A stretch of 64,000 nucleotides of DNA, taken from Misgurnus anguillicaudatus. Its lineage: Eukaryota; Chordata; Actinopteri; Cypriniformes; Cobitidae. Below the pieces are notes generated by a model. That model was not told the origin of the DNA and ran no database searches. It saw nothing but the letters and a program-made list of their open reading frames with translations. Numbering within the stretch: position 1 is the stretch's first letter; each line of letters starts with the position of its first letter. The position numbers and the translations under genes were made by a program. The DNA is taken from NCBI RefSeq assembly GCF_027580225.2, contig NC_073358.2:43004501-43068500 (forward strand), in the 5' to 3' direction. Below, piece after piece: positions 24,103 to 35,900 of this stretch.

Positions 24103-24225
24103 TTTACATTACATTTATGCATTGGACAGGCACTTTTATCCAAAGGGAATTTCAATGTATTTATCAGTATGTGTGTGTTCCCTGGGATCAAACCCGTGAC
24201 CATTGGATTGCTAAAGACTTGATAA
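24103..24225 (-). mobile_element. tRNA-derived SINE, degraded, reverse orientation
   Basis: GGCACTTTTATCCAAAGGGA, then TATCAGTATGTGTGTGTTCC and CTGGGATCAAACCCGTGACC, the same order as the copy at 655-795. The head is truncated after GATTGCTAA. Confidence 0.65.
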
Positions 24226-24602
24226 ATCTTAATAAATAATAATCTGGATTCTGCCATGGTCAAAGCTACATATATGTTCACTTTTTCCAAATGTTTTACT
24301 TGCAGACGCTTACGTGTTCATGTGTACTCCTGTTTATATCATTGATAGGACTGACTGTTCGTTCTGTGATGTAAGACACAGTACAAAGGCTCTGTTGTGT
24401 GTCTCTGTGTGTTGTCCTGTTATCCTGCCTGATCCCAAGACTGAAATATACAGACAGAAACATAGAGCCAGTCACAGTCATGCAGTACACAGTGTTTTTA
24501 AACATGTGTCTAAATCAAATGACCCAACCAAAGCCACAAAATAAGTGCAGTCTTGCGTATGTTTCCTATTTGTGTGATTTATTGATTTATTTGACTGACT
24601 TG

Positions 24603-25020
24603 TTTAAAGGGACACTCCGCTTTTTTTTGGAAATCATTTTCCAGCTCCCTTAGAGTTAAACATTTGATTTTTACCGTTTTGGAATCTATTCAGCTGATCT
24701 CCGGGTCTAGTGGTACCACTTTTAGCATAGCTTAGCATAATCCATTGAATCCGATTAGAACATTAGCATCGCGCTCAAAAATTACCCAAAATTTCCATAT
24801 TTTTCCTATTAAAAACTTGACTCTTCTCTAGTTACATCGTGTACTAAGACCGACGGAAAATTAAAAGTTGCAATTTTCAAGGCCGATATGGCTAGGAACT
24901 ATACTCTCATTTCGGCGTAATAATCAAGGACTTTGCTGCCGTACCATGGCTGCAGCAGGTGCAATGATGTTACAAAGTGTCCGAAATAGTACCCTTGGTA
25001 ACTTTTAATAGCAGGGGACT
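24603..25020 (+). repeat. Dispersed repeat, GGGACACTCCGC family, partial copy
   Basis: Shares TTCCAGCTCCCTTAGAGTTA, TTTTAGCATAGCTTAGCATAATCC and GAACTATACTCTCAT with the longer copy at 43924-45080, where the same blocks are present and then repeated in inverse order. Here the inverted right half is truncated. Confidence 0.7.
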
Positions 25021-25077
25021 ATTTTTGGGCAAAAAACAGTAGGTGAGAAATCCTTGGATGGTCTAATGCTAATAAAT

Positions 25078-25440
25078 GTAAAGGGCACATATTATGCAAA
25101 ATCCACTTTTACAAGGTGTTTGGACATAAATGTGTGTTGGGAGTGTGTGAACACATCCACCCTTCAATGAAAAAACCTACCCTATCCTTTTTAACAGCCC
25201 TGCGTTTTTTTTTTTGCTCCCACCCAAATATGGGCGTTTTGGACATGCTATAACAAATTATCTGTGGGGTATTTTGAGCTGAAACTTTACAGATGCATTT
25301 TAGTCACACCTAAGACTTATATTACATCTTGTAAAAATAGGCATGACGAAAAACCGTCAGGTGTCTATTTTCAGTGCAAGTGATGCGTACATCTTACGTT
25401 TTATTACATAAGTGTTATTACATCATGGTCTATATAAAAC
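25078..25440. repeat. Dispersed repeat, GGGCACATATTATGC family
   Basis: AAAGGGCACATATTATGCAA is followed by an AT-rich block with GGGAGTGTGTGAACACATCC. I recognise it as a common cypriniform element; only one copy lies in the window. Confidence 0.45.
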
Positions 25441-25489
25441 ACATACTATATAAAACATACTGGTTTACCAGTCGATATGTTGTACTGTC

Positions 25490-25715
25490 ACAGTACACTC
25501 TAAAAATAATAAAACGGTGCTAAATAGCAATAAAAGGGCCTCGTAATCACAGGAAAACCACTTAAAGTGCTATATAGCACCTATGTAGAGCCATAGATGG
25601 TGCTATAGCACTTATGGTTCTACATGGCTCTACATGGTGCCATATGTTGCATGGTGCTTTATACAGTATAGGATTGTGAGCCAGTGAACCACTTTTAGTG
25701 CTATTTATCACCATT
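25490..25715. repeat. Palindromic GTGCTATATAGCACC repeat
   Basis: AAAGTGCTATATAGCACC, GGTGCTATAGCACTTATGG, ACATGGTGCCATATG and similar short palindromes repeat in series. Non-coding. Confidence 0.6.
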
Positions 25716-25770
25716 TTTGTATGTACAGTATGTATATGTGATTTTGGGTGCAGGGTTTTTTATTTGCTAG

Positions 25771-25982
25771 CGTGGTCACTGATTTGTCTCTGTTTTCTGA
25801 GAGGTTGTATCTCTGGAATGCCTGGTTCAGGATGCAGCCATTGAGCAGTTCACTCCTTTCAGGAGAAAAGGGGAGGCGTGATTGGCCGCTGGCCTTACCT
25901 GGGTGGAGCCGTAGGGGGGATATTACCGATTCATTGGCACTTTCTGCAAGGCTCCTCCCACCTCACTGACGCTCCGCCCTTG
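25771..25982 (+). other. atosb: Possible alternative 5' UTR exon of atosb
   Basis: The stretch ends with CTCCGCCCTTG followed by a consensus GTAAGT donor and contains GATTGG and GGTGGAGCC GC-rich motifs. An acceptor-like TTTGCTAG precedes it at about 25763-25770. It could also be a separate start region. No coding frame is supported. Confidence 0.25.
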
Positions 25983-26080
25983 GTAAGTATACTAAAAGGG
26001 GACATTTAGCATGCAATAGTTTCTTTTTGTCAAAGCTTGGTAGTTACATGCTTTCTACTGTGACATGCTTTTAGAGTTTG

Positions 26081-26820
26081 TTAAAGGACTATTCCACTTT
26101 TATAAAAAATCCAGATAATTTACTCACCTCCATGCCACCCAAGAGAAGAAATGAAGTTTTTTGAGGAAAACATTCCAGGATTTTTCTCCATATAGTGGAC
26201 TTCAGTGGACCTCGAAGGTTTGCAGGTTCAGAGCAGCTTCAATATGTTTTCAATTGTTTAAAATGGAAGCGCTGCACTTTTCAAAAACACCAGCAGCTGG
26301 TGGGTTTTGTCCGTGCTGAGCGCCGGTGCAAATAGTTGAAAAATGTTCAACTTTGGGTAACACGCTCAGCTCGTCAATGTCACTTCCCACTTGGCCATCA
26401 AATCACAGTGGAAGAGGGGCAGGACAAATGTCACAACGACGAGTTAACTCGTCGTCAATTAAGAGAAAATGCTTCCCTGCCAATGACGAGTTTTTCCGGC
26501 AATTCGTATTTCCGCTATTATCCACCATCTTACCCAACTTATAAAACCCAGAAGTATCCCCTTAGGCCAAACAGTTCAAACTCTGTGTATGTTTTGATCA
26601 TCGTTCTGAATCTGATCTCTATCAAAAGTCCTTAAAAAACGCAATTATCTCAGGTTTTTGCTCAAAATTTGGTATTTTTGAAAAAACCTACTCATATTTG
26701 AGATGTGATAAAAGAGAACAAATGACGGTAGGACGAAACTTTTTTTTTAAAGCAAAGGGTCTGTTCTTTCTCCTCAAAAAACTTAATTTCTTCTTGACTG
26801 AACAAAGAAAGACATGCCGG
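26081..26820 (+). repeat. TTAA-type dispersed repeat, right end truncated
   Basis: Starts TTAAAGGACTATTCCACTTT with a 'tactcacc' block, then AAGAGAAGAAATGAAGTTTTTTGAGG. Near 26770-26795 CCTCAAAAAACTTAATTTCTTCTT is the inverse of that block, so the unit is a foldback. The expected inverse of the left end is missing. Confidence 0.6.
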
Positions 26821-26984
26821 TTCATGGAGACTTTAAACACTTTCCTATTTTAACATTGATTATAGCACAGAAATAGTGGATATTTATTGAGTTCATTGAG
26901 TTACAAGAGAAGTAAAGGTTTGTTGACTCCAAATAAACGTAATTCACTCTTAATTGATTGGTTTTCTTCATTGTTATTTGACAG

Positions 26985-27141
26985 GCCCTTCTTCGCTGCC
27001 TGTGTGTCTGGGAATGCTGTTGTTGCATCAGAGGGGCAGTGTTGGAGATGGCCAAACTCAGGGGCTAAAGTCAGGGTCAAGGTTTAAGGGTCAACATAAC
27101 TCAAAAGCTGCAGTGGTGGATGCAGACAGGCCTGCCACCAT
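26985..27141 (+). other. atosb: Probable non-coding 5' UTR exon of atosb
   Basis: A pyrimidine-rich TTCATTGTTATTTGACAG acceptor precedes it, and GTAAGT follows it directly after CTGCCACCAT. The 157-base segment sits 211 bases upstream of the acceptor of the first coding exon. Its frames are short and do not continue into the ATOSB frame, so it looks untranslated. Confidence 0.45.
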
Positions 27142-27445
27142 GTAAGTTTAAAAAAAATGACATGTGCACACTTAAACATGCAAATGTCATTACTGTTATT
27201 TTGTTGCATGGTCTGTTATACTTGGTATACTTGTTTGTTTATTTCAGAAGCTGTGCATCCTATGGTAAACAGCTTGTGTTAACTTCACAACTGACCCATG
27301 GACTATAGAGCCTTCCATCTATGAGATGGGGAGCTAACTTTTCACTTTACAGCCTTGTTGCACTTGTTGAGACATTCTAGTGTTTGTATTATTTAACACT
27401 GCACAACTTCCCCTAAAACAATCACCTAGCACAAGCAAAGTCACT

Positions 27446-30400
27446 ATGCGTCACATCCACGTGGAACTGGCTCGCAAAGAGCCACCCGTTGAGCTTCCAG
27501 CCCAGGCTGGGAATTTACCTCAGCCTGACACTCAGAGCGAAAGCCCCGAGCCTGGCGTGCGACGATCAACTCCCAGGCCTTTCAGAGAAGAAGAGATACG
27601 GCTGCAGAAGGTCTACCAGCTGTCCATCCTCTCTCAAAGAGGCGGTTTTGGAGAAAATCAAGAGACACCGCGACCGGTTAGAGTAGGCATGAAGCGTGGC
27701 CTGGATGGTGCACCGGTCCCTGTCGCCCACAAGCGTCTTTTCCAAGAGGATGAAGATGATGATGATGAGTCAGAAGGGGAGGTGCTGTGTGGGTCTGGGG
27801 TGGAACCACTCTTCCCTAGTTCACTTTATGAGCACAGAGACTCAGACATACCTAGGTCACCTCCCCTTTCCCCATCACATCAAATGATACCTGGTCGCCG
27901 GCCTGCCCAGCACAACCACGACAGGCCCATCCCGGATGTATTCGCCCCGCTCTCTCCGAAATCTCCACCCATGGTGGACCCCCAGGGACATCACTCCACC
28001 TGGGGCCACTGTGAGGGGAGTCCTCCCCCCCTTACCCCTAGGACTGAGGCCTCTATGGCTGGTAGTATCCCAGCTGATTCCAAAGACTGTCCACGGGATG
28101 AGGGCCATATCAACAGTAATCTTTCAGTGGAGGTTAAGGGAACGATATGCACCACAGAGAGCAGTTGGGCACCTGTCCGGTTTTCAACACCAGCTGAAGC
28201 TGTCGAATGGGGGACCAGTTTCGAGTCTTCTCCTCCACCATCAGAAATTAAGACCACCTCCTCTTCTAATGGACTGAGCTCTCCTGAGAAAACTCCAGTG
28301 GAAGCAAATGGCCTGATGTTGGGGTCATCCACTGCCTGCCAGGTAAAGAAAAGACTTCTCTCACCCAGTGATACAGGAGAGTCCTGTTCAGAGGACGAGG
28401 GGCCATCCACATCAAAACGCAGTCGGCTGGCACTATTAGCGCCGGGACTTGGGTTAGCATCCTGTCGCAGCACTGACGCCAAGGGTGCACCCTTCTGGAA
28501 CCATCTTTTACCATCGGCAAGGGAGACCACAAAGGTATAGAGCAAACAAAAGTGCAACACTGCAACACTTCAACATTCCCCAATATAATTCTGTTGTGAG
28601 TTACTACGTTATTAGTTTCCATTGCAGATTTGCATAAAACTTTAGCGTTGTTTTCTAAATGTCGACAAAAGACTATTGCGAAATGATGGAATTTTCATTA
28701 ATTGATGATATGCGACCGACGTAGTTTTTCCTCTTGCGAACTTTAGCGTTATTTTCTAAATGTCTACAAAAGACTATTGCGAAATGATGGAATTTTTAAT
28801 AATCGATGATATGCGACTGACATAGTTTTTCCTCTTGCAAACTTTAGCGTTATTTTCTAAATGTCGACAAAAGACTATTCCGAAATGATGGAATTTTCAT
28901 TAATTGATGATATGCGACTGACATAGTACCACATCCACCGCACTAGGCATTATTTTTAACCGAAGGAGACGTAAGAGTATTATCCAAACACTTTTGGCAA
29001 GGGAAGCCTCTTATATTTGGAAGAAAACACATATTTAGGTGTTTCTCTGAGGTTTTATTACATACCGCGTCATCTTTAAATAAGAATTATTAGAGCTGGG
29101 TATCGATTCAGATGTTCCAGATCGATTCAGTTTTGATGCGCAAGCTATCAAGTCGATTCAATTCGGATTTTCAGGTCAATTTTTATACTCGATTCTCGAT
29201 TCAACTCAATGAATCTAGATTATATAGAATATTATATTATCATATATATTATATTAGAATATATTACAATTAGTGCTGCACAATTAATCGCATCGCAATC
29301 GCGATGTCAGCCTGTGCGATTATATGACAGCAAAATGTTGCAATTATATTAAATAAATAAATGTGTGGACTTGTTAACACAAACTTTCTGATAAAAGTTT
29401 GATGATTTTCCTTGCTGTTTAAAAAAAAGAAAGAAAAACGAACAAAAAAAGGCAGTGCATGTGTGGCATGCACGTGTGTGGTGTGCGTCGTCACTTATAC
29501 CAGAGCGTAGATGGATGCTGAGGAGGTTGACAGTGATCTGGTAGCTAAAAAAAACTCTATGTCTTTTGTATGGCGGTATTTTGGATTTAGGATTACTGAC
29601 ACTGAGCAGTTGCTACATCACGTGGCAATACAAAAACATTTCTAGTTTTACAAATACACATTTTAGCTAAACTGTGTGTGGTTTTTCCTTAAAACCCATC
29701 AAGTTGACTCATGATACCATTTAGTATAATCGCAATCGCACATCGCAATCAATAACCGCAATGGGAAAAATTACCCAAATCGTGCAGCCCTAATTACAAT
29801 ATAAACCGAATGAATGACAGGCTCGCCTCTCGCTCCTTAGTAACATCGCGCAAGGCAAAAAAGAGGGTGACATCTAGTGGAGAAGACTATTAATTAGATT
29901 AACGTTAATCTTACGTTCAATGTTTGCGGAGAATTGATTTTGAATCGACCACATAAAAAACAGATTAATCGAAAAATCTATTTTTTCCCCAGCTCTAGTA
30001 ATTATGTGACTTACTTGCATCAGGTGACCTGAAAATGCGAATAAACTGTTTCCATTGCGGTTTTGCCAAATACACTTTTTCGGAATTGCCTGAAAAACCA
30101 TCTCATGCGTGCGTAAAAAAACCTTTTTTGCGATATGGTGGCTTTTTGTGTGTTTCGATTGGCCGTATTATCAATTCGCAATGTCAGTTTGCAGCTACTA
30201 GGAGTCACGTGAATAGGCGTTGATGTACATTATAAACAATTGTGCTTAATGTTGTCGTATTCTGGTGGTAGTGGAATTAGGGATGTTTATTAGCTTGAGA
30301 AGAAACGTATAGGTTTTAAACCTATTTTGCTACATAGCTTGTAGAGGTCAGAAATAAACCACCACCCCATTGCTGACTGGTGTTTAGAAAAGGGAAAATT

Positions 30401-32944
30401 TGAGTTTTTGGAATATAGTCCTCATTTTTCACTGCATTAGAATGACAATGGGAGACCAGAACAAAGCCCATTGAGGGAACCATTGTTCGAGAGGTCAAAC
30501 CGACCTCACCTGACCTTACACATACACACATACAGGTTGTTCTGGTCAAATTCATTTCCAGAATCACTGAATTTGGGGTCGGATGAGTTAAAGCATGTGT
30601 TAGACTACAGAGCTTCAGGTGCTGTCACTCTTACCAGTGTCAGTGCTTGAAGGTTGAGCTCAGGACTCAAGGACGGCCAAATAGGAGGAATAAAACAGAA
30701 TGTGAAGGACAGAGAAATTAGACAACAGGACAAGGAGAAATGCGTTTAAAGGGTTCAGAGAAACTGAAAGATGGACTGAAATAACAGCACAGAATAGCTG
30801 AACATGTACAGGTTTGATACACAGCTCATCACTGGGCCTAGCTGACATAAATATAGCCCAGGTCATCAGAAGGATACAGTATGTTTGAAAATGTTGCTAC
30901 TTTGACATGTGTAAGTATTCGTCTTACAGTTTTGTTATCTGAGTAATGTACAAAATCTATTTAGTTAACTTTAATGCTTCTTTGTATCTGTGAATCAAAC
31001 CATGTTATATCAATTGTGTCAGTTTTATGCAGTTTGTAGGTAGCAATTCCTTAAAGGGATAGTTCACCCAAAAATGAAAATTATTTCATTATTTAATCAC
31101 TCTCATGTTGTCCTAAACCTGTATGAGTTTCTTTGTTATGTTGAACACAAAAGAAAATATTTTAATAAATGATGGTAAGCACACAGCTGATTGTAACCAT
31201 TGACTTCCATAGTAGGAAAAACAAATATTATGGAAGTATTGTGATAATTGATGAAGAAGATATTACGATAAATGATGGTAAGCAAACATTGATAGTACCA
31301 GTTTAATTCCATCGTATTTGTTTTTCCTACTAAAAACAAGTCAATTGTTACAATCAGCTGTGTGCTTACCATCATTTATCAAAATATCTTTTTATGTGTC
31401 CATTAGAAAAAAATTTATTCATACAGATTTAGAACAACATGAGGATGAGAAAATGATGACAAAATTTAGATTTTTTAATGAACTATCCCTTTAAAATATA
31501 GTTATGTTATACTGTTATACTATAACATAATCTTATGTAATAATGGGTGATGTCATGGCCTTTCTTCACCTTTTCTGAGGTCATTTTTGTCAAATACTCT
31601 TTTCTTTTGCGTCTCCTATACAGAAACATTGCAAATCAGTAGTAAACATTTATCATAATTTATGCGATCACAAAATGGAGAGTTTGCAGGTATTCGTTTA
31701 TGTACAGTGTTTTCATTTGTAATGTTGTCACATTTGTTATTTTTTAACATTTTCTGAACCTTCTCTCCAGACGGCTACAGACTGTTCACGAGCAGGAAGA
31801 AGGCTCAAAGCTGGCAGTCGTCTCAAATCGTACGTTTTTTTTTCAAAACAGACAAAAACTCAATGGGACAGTTTCCCGGACAGGGTTTATATTAATCCAG
31901 AACTAGGTTTTAGTTATATTACGACATTTAAGTAGTTTTTACAAACATACCGCACAAAAACAATACTGGTGTGCTTCTTGAGACAAAACAATGGAACTGA
32001 TACATGTTAAGATATGTCAGTGCAATGTATTTTTAAATTAGGGAAGCTCAAACATGCATTTTAGTCCGGGACATGAATAAGCGCTGTCCGGGAAACCGCC
32101 CTAAAAAGTTTAAACTGTTATGCACTTTATATAGTGCCATGCTATTATTATTATTATTATTAATAAATGTTTTGATTGATGTTTTTTTGTAATAGTCGAC
32201 AGCTTCGCAGTGGACGTAGGACAGACACCAGTCGCTCCTGTAGTTCCATCTCTTCTTTATCGTCCATAAGCAGACCCCTCCTTGGCAACTTTGAGGTACA
32301 CACAAGCACGTAGAAATAAAATATTTAATCTACATTATCACACACAACCTGTTTTTGTATATTTTCATTTTTGTTATTAGACTTAGTACCACCATGATAT
32401 CAGAATAACTAAAACATAATTAGATATGATTAGCATTTATGCATTGCTAATAGACCTTTTGCGTGTTTGCAAACACAGATGACGTTTTTTTGTGGTGGCA
32501 GAAAGAGACAGCTCTGTAATAGCGTTGTGAAGTGTTTTATTGTTAAACTGTGATTTTTATGGATTCGGTGTTCTGTAGAAGTCTGTTTCCCCTATATTTC
32601 TCTTAAGTGTAATGTTTCTTACAACGTTTTCACCAAGTTACGTTTATTTTTTAAATAAATTTAAAGTTTTAATGGCTTGGCTACTGATATGTGTGCATGT
32701 ATGTAATGTATATGTATTGTTCTTTATAGGTTAATCAATTATTTTTACAGTATGAATCGCTGAAGTACTTGTAAGAGCAATACTATCACGTATTCTGTAT
32801 AATATCATTTATTAAATATTTCATCATTTTCCTGTTTTCAATTTCTTCCTTATATTTATAGCCTATGTGTTTGTTCTACAACTATTATGTTTACATACAA
32901 ATTAATTTGTATAGGCCTGTTTATATATTATTAACACTTTACAT

Positions 32945-32984
<40 letters not shown>

Positions 32985-35900
32985 ATGTATATATATTTAT
33001 TAGTAAACATCATAATTTAGAACAAACAGGAAGAAGACATAGGCTAAGATAGGAGGTAAAAAGAAGTAATAGAAAACGAAAAAAATATGAAAACTTTAAT
33101 AAATGGTAATATTGTTGATATTATGAACTCATTCAAATCTTTAATCTTTCTAAATAAATTATAAACGTAACGTGATGAAAACGCTATAAGAGACAGACTT
33201 CGACAGGAAACCGGATATCTTCTCTAATTATTTTCTATTCTAATTATTAAAAGATTTCCAAATGATTTCATCACTCCAGTCTGTCCGGTTGAGGGCTTAT
33301 TGCAAACATAAACACCTATGTTTATCTTCAAATGGTGTCTTCGACGACGGTAAACTATAAAAATGAAGGTCATATATTTTGGCATTCCTATTCTGACACT
33401 CAACAGCACAACAAAACATTTTCTAGTGAGTTATATTGTTCGTTTCACTCGTGTCTCATTCATTTCCACTGTTTTCTGCCACCACATTGCGCGCGTGCTG
33501 TAACTGTGACGTCGACTCACAAAAGGTCTATTGGTTGTTCCTGTAGCTTAACTGGTAGAGCATTGTGTTGAGGTTATAGGTACAAGCATACTGATAAAGT
33601 GTACCTTAAGTCACTTTGAATAAAATCCAAATGCATGATGCAAATGTTTTGTGTTTGAATGTGGATTCAGGAGTCAATCCTAAAAGGTCGTTTCACTCCA
33701 TCGGGACGCATTGAGGGCTTCACGGCAGAGATCGGGGCAAGCGGTTCCTATTGCCCGCAACACGCCACCTTACCTGTGCAAGTTACTTACTATGACACCT
33801 CAGAGCACAGCGCCCCTTCCCCTTTTCTGGTAAATACTTTTCTAACAAGTCTGTTTGTGAGGGAGTTCAACTACAATTTGCATTTTACAGTACAGAATCT
33901 TTACCTGGAAGTTCAAGTTCTCTCTAAGTGAAACATTTTTGTATACTTAAGTATTTACTATAGTAAACTTCTACATACTGTAATGTTTTTGAACCTTACC
34001 ATAATGAGTATTAAAATATACTACAGTATTTACTTCAGTTTATCAATTCACTAGTTAATACTACAGAATGAATAAAGTGTAGAAATTACAGTTAACATGC
34101 TACAGTATACTAAAAGTAAATACTACAGTATTTTTTCATGTGGTCTGTTCATGTTTAGGGGGTAATCCAGCTCGAGCCGCTTGGAAAGAAAGGATACAGT
34201 GTACCCAAAGCAGGGACCATTCAAGTGGTGGGCATTCCCTCTTTTCCTTAATTTTACAGTTTTACTCATCTTTAAAAACAATTTAAATGTTAAAAGTGAA
34301 GTATGAACATGTTGCACCATTAGCTCAAAAATACAATTTTTTCAAAACACTTCCTATAAATGCAATTGGTCTAATGGCCCAGCCCCAAACGTATGCTATT
34401 GGTCGAACCAGTGTTACTTTCAACAGGCTAGTTATGCTAAAATGCAGAGAAAAATCAGTGTTTTGATGTCACCTCTGATGTCACAACCTTGAATTGTTTT
34501 TCCATGTTAAATGAATAGTTTGCGCAAAAATAAACATTCTGTCATTATTTACTTACCCTCAAGTTTTTACAAACCTGTATACATTTCCTTGTTCTGCTGA
34601 ACACAAAGATAGATATTTGTAATCGAGCAGAAAGCAGGAGTACCATTGAATTCCATAGTAGGGTAACAATACTATGGAAGTCAATAATGCGCAAAAACAT
34701 TTTGGTTACAAACAATGGGTCTCATTCACTAAGCATGTGCGTACCGATGTTTTCACGAACAAACCGTGATTCAACAAAAACTTTCTATCAAAATGTCTTC
34801 TAAATGTACACAAAAATTTAAGAAAACCTAAAACCACTCGTACGCAATAATCACGTACACTATAGACGGTTTCATCGGACGCACGTGATACACGTCTGAA
34901 TCCGAACTTTACTTCCGGTTTCGTTTTTTTAATGGTCTGACTAGATGCTGAACTGATCTCTTGAACAAATGCCTCGTCAAAAATAACAAATGTTTTGGTT
35001 TCCTAGGTAATCTATGTGTTGTTTTTTGCTTGTTATATAAATAAACTACATTTAAAGTACTTTGTGGTTATTTATTATTGGCGGAGTTTACCGGAAGTTA
35101 CGCGCGGACCGCGACAGCCGCTTGTTTATGTTGTTACTGCTGAAACCATCTATAATCAAATACTAGGCTATAATTATAATGTGTATGATAATGTTGTTGA
35201 GATATAAAATTTACATGATTATATTTTATATTATAATATTTTCTGTATTATATTTTATTATACATGACCTATATTATTGTTATGCACATTATATTATACA
35301 TTATTATTGCCTACTTATTTTTTCTAAACACATATAAAGAAAATGCACGTAATGACAAATCTTCACGCTTTCCTTCCTCACTTTTTAAATCTCTATATGA
35401 AAGCGTATGCTTAATGCCTAATGTAAGCGTCATGTAAATGTAATGAGAAGTCCAAATGTCAATCACTTGATTTCCTGTCTGTATTATTTTAGATACAGAT
35501 GCGTGTCTCTGTCATATTAATTAAATGTCATATTTTTTAACGCATTCAATACTTCTGCGTTTCGCTGAAGAAAACCCTTATATGGAGATGGTTTGGGCGT
35601 GTTTTATGCAAATTACCAACCTTGTGCACGCGGCCGCTCATGTAGGACACTCCAAATTCACTAACGTAAGAACAAGTATAATGCAGGGTTTACACCAAAC
35701 GCGTTTTGGGCGTCAAAATCGCGTCTACCGCGCCTAGTTTGACGCTTGAACACTTTGAATGCATTCGCGCGTGTAGAGCGGAGTAGACGCGCGGAAAAGC
35801 AAGCATATGACGCGCGTCCGAAGCAAAATCCGCTTCTTGTGGGAGGGGCAACTGCTGTGCGAGTGTCTGTTTGCAAGATGACTGATGTTGATTGTGCATT

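Noticed and set aside
27991..28560. 189-codon minus-strand frame across the first atosb coding exon
   Set aside because: Shadow of the real + strand coding exon, which matches ATOSB along its length.
33536..33640. tRNA gene
   Set aside because: Only the A-box-like head is kept and the remainder matches a SINE body and tail.
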